Shown here: positions 27,223-36,514 of the stretch, one piece after another | Position numbering within the stretch: position 1 is the first letter of the stretch | Layout: every line of letters begins with the position of its first letter | Origin: Blautia_A aquisgranensis | GTDB lineage: Bacteria > Bacillota > Clostridia > Lachnospirales > Lachnospiraceae | NCBI RefSeq assembly: GCF_040096615.1 | Contig: NZ_JBBMEJ010000007.1 | Coordinates: 94,362-158,361, forward strand | Length of the DNA: 64,000 nt | Direction: 5' to 3' | Position numbers and translations under genes: made by a program | Notes under the pieces: model-generated | Told to the model about the DNA's origin: nothing | Database searches by the model: none | The model's input: only the letters and a program-made list of their open reading frames with translations

Positions 27223-28575
27223 ATGAAAACAGACATGACACAGGGAAAGCCGATGAAGGTGCTCCTGGGATTTACTATCCCGGTATTTATCGGTAATGTA
27301 TTTCAGCAGTTTTACAGCATGGTCGATGCCGTAGTAGTCGGAAAATTTGTAGGGACAAAAGCACTGGCAGCAGTCGGGGCAACGGGAACCATTATTTTTC
27401 TGATTATCGGTTTCCTTCTGGGAATCACTACAGGTTTCACGGTGCTGACCGCACAGAAATATGGTGCCGGTAAGATGGATGAAATGCGCCAGACAGTAGG
27501 AAATGCTATGATCCTGACAGCAGGAATCTCGGCATTGATGACACTCATCAGTATGACAGGAATGCATGCACTTCTGAAATTCATGAACACGCCGGAGGAT
27601 ATCTTTCAGGATGCCTATGCGTATGTAATGATCATCTGCGGAGGAATTTTTGCCCAGGCTTTATATAATATCCTGGCCAGCTTTCTTCGTGCACTGGGAA
27701 ACAGCAAGGTGCCGCTGTATTTTCTGATTCTGTCCGCACTTTTGAATATTGTTCTTGATCTTGTGTTTATTATCGTATTTAAGATGGGAGCACCGGGAGC
27801 AGCCTGGGCTACCGTTATTTCACAGGGAACATCGGGGCTTCTCTGTCTGGTATATATCTGGAAATGTGTGCCGGAGCTTCGCATGCGCCGGGATGACTGG
27901 CATTTCCGCCGTAATATTGCAGGCAAACAGATCGGAGTGGGAATTCCCATGGGGCTTCAGTATTCCATCACGGCGATCGGAAGCATGATGGTACAGTCTG
28001 CTCTGAATATGCTGGGCTCCTATGCCGTGGCTGCGTTTACAGCGGGAAGCAAGATCGAGCAGATTTTTTCCCAGGCATTTGTGGCACAGGGAACAGCAAG
28101 CGCGACCTACAATGCACAGAATATCGGAGCAGGCAAGCTGGATCGTGTGCGAAAAGGCTTCCGTGCATCCCATCTGATCGGGTGTGTGTACTGCGCGATC
28201 GTGGGAACTTTCCTGTTCTATTTCGGAAAAAATTTCGCGTATCTGTTTATCTCTGATAATATCGCAGAGGTACTTCCGATGGTGGATACCTATCTGAAAT
28301 GTGTTGCGCTGTTTTTTATTCCGCTTTATTTTGTCAATGTACTCAGAAACGGAATCCAGGGAATGGGCTATGGTCTGCTTCCGATGATGTCCGGTGTGGC
28401 AGAACTTGCAGGAAGGGGAATTACGGCAATGATCGCAGCACAGAAAAACAGCTATGTGGGAACCTGTATGGCAAGCCCGATGGCCTGGATCTTTGCCACA
28501 ACGCTTCTCTGGATCATGTACTTCTATGTAATGAAGGACATGGCGAAGAAATTATGTTCGGGAAATAACTTCTAA
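27223..28575 (+). CDS. MATE family efflux transporter
   Basis: This 450-residue protein has 12 predicted membrane segments and the typical MATE start (MTQGKPMKVLLGFTIPVFIG, then QQFYSMVDAVVVGKFVG). MATE pumps export cationic drugs or metabolites, using a sodium or proton gradient. The central TAQKYGAGK and AQNIGAGK repeats mark the two pseudo-symmetric halves. It is transcribed alone. A second member of the superfamily at 30820-32178 is not a close copy. The substrate is unknown. Confidence 0.92.
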   Translation: MKTDMTQGKPMKVLLGFTIPVFIGNVFQQFYSMVDAVVVGKFVGTKALAAVGATGTIIFLIIGFLLGITTGFTVLTAQKYGAGKMDEMRQTVGNAMILTAGISALMTLISMTGMHALLKFMNTPEDIFQDAYAYVMIICGGIFAQALYNILASFLRALGNSKVPLYFLILSALLNIVLDLVFIIVFKMGAPGAAWATVISQGTSGLLCLVYIWKCVPELRMRRDDWHFRRNIAGKQIGVGIPMGLQYSITAIGSMMVQSALNMLGSYAVAAFTAGSKIEQIFSQAFVAQGTASATYNAQNIGAGKLDRVRKGFRASHLIGCVYCAIVGTFLFYFGKNFAYLFISDNIAEVLPMVDTYLKCVALFFIPLYFVNVLRNGIQGMGYGLLPMMSGVAELAGRGITAMIAAQKNSYVGTCMASPMAWIFATTLLWIMYFYVMKDMAKKLCSGNNF

Positions 28576-28611
28576 AAAAAACGTGAAATAAGATGCAAAT
28601 TTCAGAAAGTA

Positions 28612-28620
28612 TGTTATAAT
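28612..28620 (+). promoter_or_regulatory. Extended -10 promoter of the L,D-transpeptidase
   Basis: TGTTATAAT is a perfect extended -10 element. The matching -35 region is poor, as is usual for this promoter type. Confidence 0.65.
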
Positions 28621-28735
28621 GAGAAAGCTGGTAACTAATACCAGAAAGTATCAACAAAAAGGTGCCCGAGCCGAAGCGCATGATGTATGCAGAAAGTATG
28701 GAAGGGTACATGAAACATAGAGGTGGAGTATAAAT

Positions 28736-30370
28736 ATGAGCAACGAGGAGAGAAAGGACATCGAAGACAAGATCAACAGGGCTATGGCCCAGATCGTCAG
28801 CGATACTGTGGGAGAAGCCCAGTCCGGGAAGAACTCAGGAGAATCTGGCGGACAGAGATCGGCACGTCCTTTGAAATCAGCAAGGCCGAAGAAAATCACA
28901 TATGTTCCCATTGATGAATCAGAATTTGAACCCGTTGTTCTCCCGGAAAAGAAGAAGCATAAGGGACTGAAGATAACGGGACTGATCGCTGCTATGGTTC
29001 TGGTAGCTGCCGGATGTGTATATGCAGGGGTGTCGTATTACTACACCGATCATTTTTTTGAGGGAACGACGATCAATGGAATAGACAGCTCCAATAAGAC
29101 AGCTTACGAGGTGGAACAGGAAATTGCCGGTAAGATGGCAGATTATTCCATTGAGATAAAAGCGAGAGATCAGGAACCGCAGACAATCGCAGGAACCGAT
29201 ATTGATTATCGGTATGTGTCAAGCGGTGAGATTCTTAAGCTTCTGAAAGAACAGAAGCCATATATGTGGGTGCGGGGGCTCTTTGAAAAAAAAGTTTATA
29301 CAGCAGATGAGCAGACAGCTTTTGACAGAACGAAGCTGGAAACAGCAGTGAAAGCACTGAACTGTGCACAGAAAGAGAATCAGACAGCTCCAGAGAACGC
29401 ATATGTGAGTTATAATAATTCAGAGTTTACCATTGTTCCGGAGACTGAGGGAAGTGAGCTGAAGGTCAAAGAAGCCTATCAGATGGTCAGTGAAGCTATC
29501 AGCAGTGATGAGCCGGAAGTAGATCTTGCCAGCAATCCGGATGCTTATGTCAGGGCAGATGTGACAAGTGACAACGCAGATCTTCAGGCTACGGTAGATG
29601 CTTATAATAACTTTGCGAAAGCAAGTATCACATATACATTTGGAGACCAGACAGTAACGCTGGATGGTACGACAATCAAGGACTGGCTGCAGTTTGATGA
29701 GAAGGGACAGCTGATTCAGGATGAGGCATCGTTTAAACAGCACATCGTGGATTATGTTGCCCAGCTTGCCGCAGAGCATGATACTGTTGGAACAGAGAGA
29801 CAGTTTCAGACAACAAGCGGAAGAACCGTATCCGTATCCGGCTCCGCATATGGCTGGAAGATCGACCAGGATGGTGAGGTGGCACAGCTTACCCAGGAGA
29901 TTCAGTCCGGAACACAGACAACGAGAGAGCCTGTGTACTCTATGAGAGCCAATGCGTACGGAGTTAATGATTTTGGTAGCACTTATATAGAAGTAGACCT
30001 TACAGAACAGTATATGTGGTACTATCAGGATGGCAATGTAATCTTTGAATCGGATATCGTATCCGGACTTCCAAGTGATCCTGAACGTAAGACTCCTCCG
30101 GGAATCTTTACACTTTATTATAAGAAGAGCCCGGATGTACTTCGTGGCAGTAAGAAAGAGGACGGAACCTATTCCTATGAGCAGCCGGTAACTTACTGGA
30201 TGCCGTTTAACGGAGGAATTGGATTCCACGATGCAGATTGGCAGCCATATTTTGGCGGAGACCGGTATCTCAGCGGAGGATCCCATGGATGTATTAACCT
30301 GCCGCCGGATAAAGCAGGAGAGCTTTATAACATCATCCAGTATGATGTTCCGATCATCTGCTTCTATTAA
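28736..30370 (+). CDS. L,D-transpeptidase with peptidoglycan-binding repeats
   Basis: This is a membrane-anchored enzyme that makes 3-3 peptidoglycan cross-links. The 544-residue protein has a cytoplasmic charged tail (1-78), one membrane helix (about 80-104), two extracellular repeat domains of the PG_binding_4 type (about 110-400) and a C-terminal YkuD catalytic domain. The catalytic motif is SGGSHGCINL with C519. The preceding HDADW supplies the conserved His. An aGAGGTGGAG ribosome site precedes the ATG. It is followed 65 bp downstream by a small membrane protein. Confidence 0.93.
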   Translation: MSNEERKDIEDKINRAMAQIVSDTVGEAQSGKNSGESGGQRSARPLKSARPKKITYVPIDESEFEPVVLPEKKKHKGLKITGLIAAMVLVAAGCVYAGVSYYYTDHFFEGTTINGIDSSNKTAYEVEQEIAGKMADYSIEIKARDQEPQTIAGTDIDYRYVSSGEILKLLKEQKPYMWVRGLFEKKVYTADEQTAFDRTKLETAVKALNCAQKENQTAPENAYVSYNNSEFTIVPETEGSELKVKEAYQMVSEAISSDEPEVDLASNPDAYVRADVTSDNADLQATVDAYNNFAKASITYTFGDQTVTLDGTTIKDWLQFDEKGQLIQDEASFKQHIVDYVAQLAAEHDTVGTERQFQTTSGRTVSVSGSAYGWKIDQDGEVAQLTQEIQSGTQTTREPVYSMRANAYGVNDFGSTYIEVDLTEQYMWYYQDGNVIFESDIVSGLPSDPERKTPPGIFTLYYKKSPDVLRGSKKEDGTYSYEQPVTYWMPFNGGIGFHDADWQPYFGGDRYLSGGSHGCINLPPDKAGELYNIIQYDVPIICFY

Positions 30371-30434
30371 TAACATAAGACAAAAAGACAGGTTCCGGTG
30401 AAAGGAACCTGTCCTATATCAGGAGGATACATTT

Positions 30435-30731
30435 ATGATGGATGATACATTCGGCTATTTATTAACGTTTGCAGCACTGGTTGGAGGAATCCTGCTTCTC
30501 ACCGGTCATGGCGGAGCGCTGATGAAGGGCGGAAATACCCAGGAGAGAGCCAAGAAATACGATACAAAAAAGATGGAAAAAGCTTCCGGAATCTGCCTGC
30601 TTCTTATTGGAATCGCAACAGCTATTGATATTTTTACGACAAGCGTAAGTGCCGAGATCGTATATGTGGTAGTAATTCTTGTGATCCTGATCGGATATAC
30701 ATTTGTTGTACGAACTAGATGTCGTAAATAA
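30435..30731 (+). CDS. Small membrane protein, DUF3784-like
   Basis: This 98-residue protein has three predicted membrane segments separated by a basic loop (GGNTQERAKKYDTKKMEKAS). The pattern GxNTxxxxxKYDxKK then a helix is what I associate with the DUF3784 family, whose function is unknown. It has an aGGAGG ribosome site and ends at a strong terminator. It may be cotranscribed with the L,D-transpeptidase. Confidence 0.7.
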   Translation: MMDDTFGYLLTFAALVGGILLLTGHGGALMKGGNTQERAKKYDTKKMEKASGICLLLIGIATAIDIFTTSVSAEIVYVVVILVILIGYTFVVRTRCRK

Positions 30732-30743
30732 AAAAAGATAACA

Positions 30744-30803
30744 AAAAATCCTCTGTATTCAGCAGACACCAGATGGTGTGGCAGGATACAGAGGATTTTT
30801 TTA
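30744..30803. terminator. Bidirectional terminator
   Basis: AAAAATCCTCTGTAT (30744-30758) pairs with ATACAGAGGATTTTT (30786-30800), with an inner CACC/GGTG stem. It lies between converging genes. Confidence 0.9.
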
Positions 30804-30819
30804 TTTTATAATATTATAA

Positions 30820-32178
30820 TCATTTTAAACGGGTGTGGCTTGTATGCCGGAAGGTCAGTGTGAATACAATCCCCTTTACAATGGAAGTAAGGGAAAGAGC
30901 CCACCAGATACCGCTAAGTCCCATTTCCGTATGGGAGAGGACAAGAGCCAGAGGAATTCGCGCACCGGTCAGCAGGATGCTGATGATACTGCATAACTTA
31001 GTCAGTCCAAGTCCGGACAGAGCACCGATAGTCATCAGTTCGATCGCCATGAAGCCTTCACTGAAACCGATAATGATCAGATAATTGACTGCAATGGAAA
31101 GGGACTCAGCGTCATGGAAAAACAGCCCTGCGATCGGCTTCGGAAGAAATACGAAGGCCGCGGTTATGATAAGTCCCCACACAGCCAGGATTCCGAAAGA
31201 GATCCGGTAGCCATGGCGGATACGGTCATACTTTCTGGCTCCGTAATTCTGTGCGGTGAAAGCATTCAGCGCAGCGGCAAAGCCATCTGCTGTATTCCAT
31301 GATACGGATTCAATCTGACCGCCCACACGCTGGGTAGCAATGGCAGCAGCGCCAAAAGCGGAAACCATTCTTGTGAGCACCATGGAGATCATGCAGTAGA
31401 TCATACTCTGAATGGAAGTAGGAAATCCGATACGGAAGATATTTTTATAAAATTTTCCGGAATGTCGTGAAAAAAGTCTCACTCCGCGAAGCACGTTCGG
31501 TTCCAGTCTGGAAGTAAAAATCCGGAACGCCAGCACAGCAAATACAAGGATCTGTGCAGTCACAGTTGCGACAGCTGCGCCGACTGTTTCCAGTCTCGGG
31601 AAAGGACCGACACCAAGGATCAGAAGCGGATCCAGGATCATATTTCCTACCAGACCAAGAAAGTTGGCCATAAGAGGAGATCTGGAATCACCCTGCGCGG
31701 TAAAAAGTCCGGTCAGTGTCAGATTCAGGAAAGAGAAGATAATGAGTCCACAGGTGATCAGCATGTAGACTTTTGCTGCTTCGTAAGCTTCCGGATCCGT
31801 CAGGTTGAAAAAGCCGATCAGCGGATCGAGAAAGAGCAGGCACACGGCTGCAAAGATCACTCCGAACAGAATGGTGATCTGCAGGGCGCTGGCTGCGTAG
31901 GAACGGGCTTCGTCATAATCCTTCCGGCCACAGGCCTGAGCGGTATTTACCTGTCCTCCCATTCTTGGAAGTGCTACAAGTCCCTGGGAGAGCCATACGT
32001 ACATACCGCCCACGCCCACACCTGCGACGGTTTTTGAGCCGAGGAGACCGATCCAGGCCATATCCGTGATGTTGTAGGCAGTTCCCAGAAGAGAGGAAGC
32101 CATGATCGGAAGCGCCAGCTCTGCCAGAGTCTGGAAAATCGGTCCGGAAGTCAGGTCGATAGTTCTTGTTTTTTTCAT
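30820..32178 (-). CDS. MATE family efflux transporter
   Basis: This polytopic transporter of about 452 residues has two MATE halves, with PIFQTLAELALPIMASSLLG and NITDMAWIG near the start and the mid-protein ALNAFTAQNYGARKYDR repeat. It begins just after the stop of the upstream HAD phosphatase gene. An in-frame TTG at 32190 would overlap that gene and lies closer to the GGAG sequence, so either start is possible and translation is probably coupled. The exported compound is unknown. Confidence 0.9.
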   Translation of the reverse strand: MKKTRTIDLTSGPIFQTLAELALPIMASSLLGTAYNITDMAWIGLLGSKTVAGVGVGGMYVWLSQGLVALPRMGGQVNTAQACGRKDYDEARSYAASALQITILFGVIFAAVCLLFLDPLIGFFNLTDPEAYEAAKVYMLITCGLIIFSFLNLTLTGLFTAQGDSRSPLMANFLGLVGNMILDPLLILGVGPFPRLETVGAAVATVTAQILVFAVLAFRIFTSRLEPNVLRGVRLFSRHSGKFYKNIFRIGFPTSIQSMIYCMISMVLTRMVSAFGAAAIATQRVGGQIESVSWNTADGFAAALNAFTAQNYGARKYDRIRHGYRISFGILAVWGLIITAAFVFLPKPIAGLFFHDAESLSIAVNYLIIIGFSEGFMAIELMTIGALSGLGLTKLCSIISILLTGARIPLALVLSHTEMGLSGIWWALSLTSIVKGIVFTLTFRHTSHTRLK

Positions 32179-32180
32179 GA

Positions 32181-32801
32181 TTACCGACAAAGCTCCACAA
32201 GATCCATAGGCATGTTGATCCGAAAATCAGGATCAGAAACCTCACCAAATCCGTATTTTGCGAAGATAAAAGGTACTCCGGCTTTTTTGCAGGCGTTGAA
32301 ATCTCCCAGGGTGTCACCTACGTATACCGGATCCTTAAGGTCATAGTCATTGCGGATCTTCATGATATTTTCTGCTTTGGCCATACCGGTATCTCCCGGA
32401 CAGAGATGCCCCTTAAAGTAGTGACCGAAGCCTGTGGCCTTGAGAAATACTTCAATATAGCCAGCCTGGCAATTGCTGACGATAAAGAGCGGAAAACGAG
32501 TGGAGAGGATCTTAAGTGTATCCTCAAGCTGTGGATAAAGCGGGGCACATTTGCGAAGCAGGGCTTCGTGCTCTGCCTGGCAGCAGCCATCGATGATGCG
32601 AAGCTGCTCAGATTCCGGAAGTTCCGGAAAAAGAGCCCTGGCAATGTCCGGAAGAAGCTGGCCGAAAAGTCCCATCAGCCGTTTGGAGCTTACGTCAGTG
32701 TCCATGTGCTCTGTATGAATAAGATAATCGCGCCAGGATTCAGCTACGATTCCGGTGGAATCCCAGAGCGTACCGTCAACGTCAAAAATGATGCTGTCCA
32801 T
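32181..32801 (-). CDS. HAD-family hydrolase (phosphoglycolate phosphatase-like)
   Basis: This 206-residue HAD phosphatase has motif I FDVDGTLWDS with the nucleophile Asp, motif II IVSNCQ, the motif III Lys in GMAKAENI and motif IV YVGDTLGDFNA. A helical cap between motifs I and II fits the Gph/PGMB subgroup. It is translationally coupled to the MATE gene. Substrate not predictable; a housekeeping phosphatase or a partner in detoxification are both possible. Confidence 0.88.
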   Translation of the reverse strand: MDSIIFDVDGTLWDSTGIVAESWRDYLIHTEHMDTDVSSKRLMGLFGQLLPDIARALFPELPESEQLRIIDGCCQAEHEALLRKCAPLYPQLEDTLKILSTRFPLFIVSNCQAGYIEVFLKATGFGHYFKGHLCPGDTGMAKAENIMKIRNDYDLKDPVYVGDTLGDFNACKKAGVPFIFAKYGFGEVSDPDFRINMPMDLVELCR

Positions 32802-32944
32802 AAAAAACCTCCTGAAAAAAATTATTTAATATAGGGGATTACATTGAATGCAATCCAAAGTAATTTTATCTGAGAAAAGATGAAAAAGCAACTGTGACTT
32901 TTGGAGATTTTATGTTATAGTAGAATTTGTGAGGTAAAAATAAT

Positions 32945-34675
32945 ATGAGATATAAAAATACGGTCAGAGGTATTTTTAAGGACAGGCCAAACCGGTTTAT
33001 TGCACATGTAGAGATTGATGGAGAAATCGAGACCGTTCATGTGAAGAATACCGGGAGATGTAGGGAACTTCTTGTTCCGGGCGTGGAAGTCATCCTTGAG
33101 AAGAGTGATGATCCGTCCAGAAAGACGAAATACGATCTGATCTGTGTGAATAAAGAAGGGCGCCTGATCAATATGGATTCCCAGGCACCCAATAAAGCTG
33201 CCGAAGAGTGGGTGGCAGCCGGAAAATTTTTTACGGAGAAGGTCACAGTACAGCGGGAAAAAAACTACGGGAATTCCAGATTCGATCTGTATGTGGAATC
33301 CTCTGCACGCAGGGCTTTCATTGAGGTTAAGGGTGTCACCCTGGAGGAAAAAAATATCGTACGTTTTCCGGATGCGCCTACAATACGCGGGGTCAAGCAT
33401 CTGGAAGAGCTGATAAAGGCTGTTTCGGATGGATATGAAGCTTATCTTCTTTTGGTGATCCAGATGAAGGATGTGAAATATTTTGCACCAAACTGGGGGA
33501 CACATCCGGAATTTGGAGATACCTTGCGAAGGGCGGCAAAAGCAGGCGTTCACATCCTGGCATACGACTGTGCAGTTAAAGAAGACACCATGGAGATCTG
33601 TGATCCGGTGCCGGTAGATCTGGAACGGCCGGAGGTGTCTGCTCTTTTGAAATGGTATGATGCGAATAAGCGGAGCCTGCCGTGGCGGGATCAGAACAAT
33701 GCCTATTATACCTGGGTGTCGGAGATCATGCTTCAGCAGACAAGAGTAGAGGCTGTGAAGCCATACTTTCAGCGTTTTATTCAGGAACTGCCTGATGTTG
33801 CAGCCCTTGCAGCGGCACCGGAGGACCGTCTGGTCAAGCTCTGGGAAGGTCTTGGCTATTACAGCAGAGTCCGCAATATGCAGAAAGCGGCCATTTCTGT
33901 GATGGAAGATTACGGAGGCAGGATTCCCGAAGATTTTGAAACGCTTCTCTCGTTAAAGGGAATAGGACGTTATACAGCAGGTGCCATCTCGTCGATCGCC
34001 TACGGGAAGTGCGTTCCGGCAGTGGATGGCAATGTTCTCCGGGTATATGCAAGACTTACGGAAAATCGTGAAGATATTATGAAACAGTCAGTCCGGAAAT
34101 CCGTAGAGGACAGCCTGAAAGAGATTATGCCGCTGGACAGACCCGGAGATTTTAATCAGGCTCTGATGGAGCTTGGAGCTGTAGTCTGCGTCCCCAATGG
34201 AAAAGCAAAATGTGAGGAATGTCCACTGAAAGAGTTTTGTCTTGCAAGAAAGCATGGAACTGTGGAAGAACTTCCCGTAAAAGCACCGAAGAAGGCAAGA
34301 AAAATAGAGAACAGGACGGTTCTTGTGATCCAGGACGGAGCTGCAACTGCAATCCGCAGACGTCCGCCTGAAGGACTTCTTGCAGGGCTGTATGAGATTC
34401 CCAATGTGGAGGGATATCTTACCCGGAAAGCTGCTCTTAAGCTGGTGGAAGATATGGGGCTTGAGCCTTTAAGAATCGAGAAGCTGCCGGATGCGAAGCA
34501 TATTTTTTCGCATATAGAGTGGAGAATGCATGCGTACCGCATTGCGGTATCATCCCTGGAAAAGGCAGAACATGCAGACTTTCTTTTTGCAGACAAAAAA
34601 GAAACAGACAGAAAATATACAATACCATCTGCGTTTAGCGCATACACGAAATACATGAAGGAGGAAAACCCATGA
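32945..34675 (+). CDS. SfsA-MutY fusion (nuclease-like domain plus A/G adenine glycosylase)
   Basis: Two complete protein families are joined in one 576-residue frame. Residues 1-225 are SfsA-like, with the nuclease-type residues in SRFDLYVE and FIEVKGVTL. Residues 231-576 are MutY: the glycosylase Glu is in VSEIMLQQTRVE (about 260), the catalytic Asp in PAVDGNVLRVYARL, the 4Fe-4S ligands follow C-x7-C-x2-C-x5-C (CVPNGKAKC, then ECP, then EFC), and a NUDIX-like C-terminal domain ends the chain. MutY removes adenine opposite 8-oxoguanine. There is no stop or frameshift at the join, so the fusion is real in this sequence. It overlaps the next gene by 4 bp (ATGA). Confidence 0.92.
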   Translation: MRYKNTVRGIFKDRPNRFIAHVEIDGEIETVHVKNTGRCRELLVPGVEVILEKSDDPSRKTKYDLICVNKEGRLINMDSQAPNKAAEEWVAAGKFFTEKVTVQREKNYGNSRFDLYVESSARRAFIEVKGVTLEEKNIVRFPDAPTIRGVKHLEELIKAVSDGYEAYLLLVIQMKDVKYFAPNWGTHPEFGDTLRRAAKAGVHILAYDCAVKEDTMEICDPVPVDLERPEVSALLKWYDANKRSLPWRDQNNAYYTWVSEIMLQQTRVEAVKPYFQRFIQELPDVAALAAAPEDRLVKLWEGLGYYSRVRNMQKAAISVMEDYGGRIPEDFETLLSLKGIGRYTAGAISSIAYGKCVPAVDGNVLRVYARLTENREDIMKQSVRKSVEDSLKEIMPLDRPGDFNQALMELGAVVCVPNGKAKCEECPLKEFCLARKHGTVEELPVKAPKKARKIENRTVLVIQDGAATAIRRRPPEGLLAGLYEIPNVEGYLTRKAALKLVEDMGLEPLRIEKLPDAKHIFSHIEWRMHAYRIAVSSLEKAEHADFLFADKKETDRKYTIPSAFSAYTKYMKEENP

Positions 34676-35688
34676 AACTTTTGAGCGTAGCAATACCATG
34701 CTATAATTCAGAGGCTTATATGTCAAAATGTATCAATTCCCTGCTGATCGGAGGAGAGGAAGTGGAGATCATCATCGTAGATGACGGCTCCAGCGACCGT
34801 ACCGCTGAGATCGCAGATGAATATGCAGAAAAATATCCGACTATCGTAAAGGCAGTCCATCAGGAAAACGGAGGACACGGACAGGCTGTAAATACAGGTA
34901 TCCGCAATGCCACAGGTCTTTATTTCAAGGTAGTTGACAGTGATGACTGGGTAAACCAGGATGCATACTATGAGATTCTGAAAACTCTTTATGAGCTGAC
35001 ACGTGGGTCTGAGACAGTTGATCTTCTGATCAGCAACTTTGTCTATGAGAAGCAGGGTGCTACCCGCAAGAAGGTCATGCAGTACAGACACTGCTTCCCG
35101 ACCAATCAGATCTTTGGCTGGGATGAAGTGCGTCATATGAAAAAAGGCCAGTATCTTCTCATGCATTCCATGATCTACCGTACCAAGCTTCTTTATGACT
35201 GCGGTATGGAGCTTCCGAAGCATACATTCTATGTAGATAATCTGTTTGCCTTTGAGCCACTTCCATATGTGAAGAACCTTTATTATCTGGATGTGAATTT
35301 TTACAGATATTTCATCGGAAGAGATGATCAGTCTGTCAATGAGAAGGTCATGATCAAAAGGATCGACCAGCAGATCCGCGTGAACAAGCTTATGGTAGAT
35401 GCTTATCTGAAAGCCAATGTAAGTAACCGCAGACTGCGTATGTATATGTTCAGCTATCTGGATATCATTACAACGGTTTCTTCCATCATGCTTGTAAGGG
35501 CAGGTACACAGGAGTGCCTGGATAAGAAACAGGAGCTGCAGGATTATATCAAAGACCAGAATATGGGACTTTACCGGAAGCTCCGCAGAAGTCTTTTCGG
35601 AAGAGTTTCCAACCTTCCGGGAAAAGGCGGAAGAAAGATGTTTGTGGCAGCATATAAGATCTGCCAGAAGTTCTACGGATTTAACTAA
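34672..35688 (+). CDS. Family 2 glycosyltransferase
   Basis: This 338-residue GT-A enzyme opens with SVAIPCYNSEAYM and carries the nucleotide-sugar motifs VDDGSSDRT and DSDDW. These GT2 enzymes transfer a sugar from a nucleotide donor to a lipid or glycan on the cytoplasmic face. There is no membrane segment. It overlaps the SfsA-MutY gene by ATGA, so the two are cotranslated although their functions look unrelated. The acceptor is unknown. Confidence 0.88.
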   Translation: MKLLSVAIPCYNSEAYMSKCINSLLIGGEEVEIIIVDDGSSDRTAEIADEYAEKYPTIVKAVHQENGGHGQAVNTGIRNATGLYFKVVDSDDWVNQDAYYEILKTLYELTRGSETVDLLISNFVYEKQGATRKKVMQYRHCFPTNQIFGWDEVRHMKKGQYLLMHSMIYRTKLLYDCGMELPKHTFYVDNLFAFEPLPYVKNLYYLDVNFYRYFIGRDDQSVNEKVMIKRIDQQIRVNKLMVDAYLKANVSNRRLRMYMFSYLDIITTVSSIMLVRAGTQECLDKKQELQDYIKDQNMGLYRKLRRSLFGRVSNLPGKGGRKMFVAAYKICQKFYGFN

Positions 35689-35700
35689 ACTTTAAATAAA

Positions 35701-35742
35701 AAAAGATACGCCGGAACATATATACCGGCGTATCTTTTTTTG
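35701..35742. terminator. Bidirectional terminator
   Basis: AAAAGATACGCCGG pairs perfectly with CCGGCGTATCTTTT around a short AT loop. It serves the glycosyltransferase and, on the other strand, the PAP2 gene. Confidence 0.93.
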
Positions 35743-35749
35743 TGTTGAT

Positions 35750-36436
35750 TTACAGATTCTGTTCTGTTTTCTTTCCACGCATATGAGCTACAGATCTCTG
35801 ATCTTCATAATCCTCAGTTCTCTGCGGATAAAACAGCAGGTGACCGAACAGGGCCAGTGTGGTACCGAGACAGACATCAATAACCGAATGCTGCTTGATA
35901 AACATAGTAGACAGGATGATCAGCGAGGAAAGGATCAAAGATCCTCCCTGGAGCCATTTCTTATCCTTCAGTGTCTGGCAGTTGTGAATTGCAAAATAAA
36001 CAGCCAGGGAATTGAATACATGGATGCTTGGCAGAATATTGGTCGGTGTATCTGTCCGGTAAATACCTGCAATAAGCTGTGTAAATATGTTATTACGCGG
36101 AAATACTGCCGGACGGAGCTGCTGGACATTCGGGTAAACATAGGAGACTACAAGAAAAACAGTCATACCCATCATCAGGTTGAATATCAGCTGGTAATAT
36201 TCCCGTTTATTCTGGCGAAACAGAAAATAGACAACAGTAAGTATCACATACGGAAACCATAAAAGATACGGGATAATAAAAACCTCGCAGAACGGGATCA
36301 TATCATCAAAAACAGTATGTACAACATGGTAGGCACGTACAGGACGGTATTCAAGATAGTTGAACAGTATGAGATACACGATAAAATAGGCTATTATCAC
36401 AAAACCGTGCCTGTATTTTTTTATTTTACTCAACAT
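35750..36436 (-). CDS. PAP2-family membrane phosphatase
   Basis: This 228-residue protein has six predicted membrane segments and the later PAP2 signature motifs: PSIHVFNS and KQHSVIDV, each with its active-site His. The first motif is represented by LRPAVFP. The layout is close to the lipid phosphatase / inositolphosphotransferase-like branch. It is followed on the same strand by a lipid kinase gene, which suggests a shared role in membrane lipid turnover. Substrate unknown. Confidence 0.85.
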   Translation of the reverse strand: MLSKIKKYRHGFVIIAYFIVYLILFNYLEYRPVRAYHVVHTVFDDMIPFCEVFIIPYLLWFPYVILTVVYFLFRQNKREYYQLIFNLMMGMTVFLVVSYVYPNVQQLRPAVFPRNNIFTQLIAGIYRTDTPTNILPSIHVFNSLAVYFAIHNCQTLKDKKWLQGGSLILSSLIILSTMFIKQHSVIDVCLGTTLALFGHLLFYPQRTEDYEDQRSVAHMRGKKTEQNL

Positions 36437-36514
36437 TTTGCTTCCTTTCTTGAAGAGTGGCTGTCGGACAGCCGTTCAGTCTTAAGCTTCTGTGTGTTAA
36501 GTATCTATCTGCTA

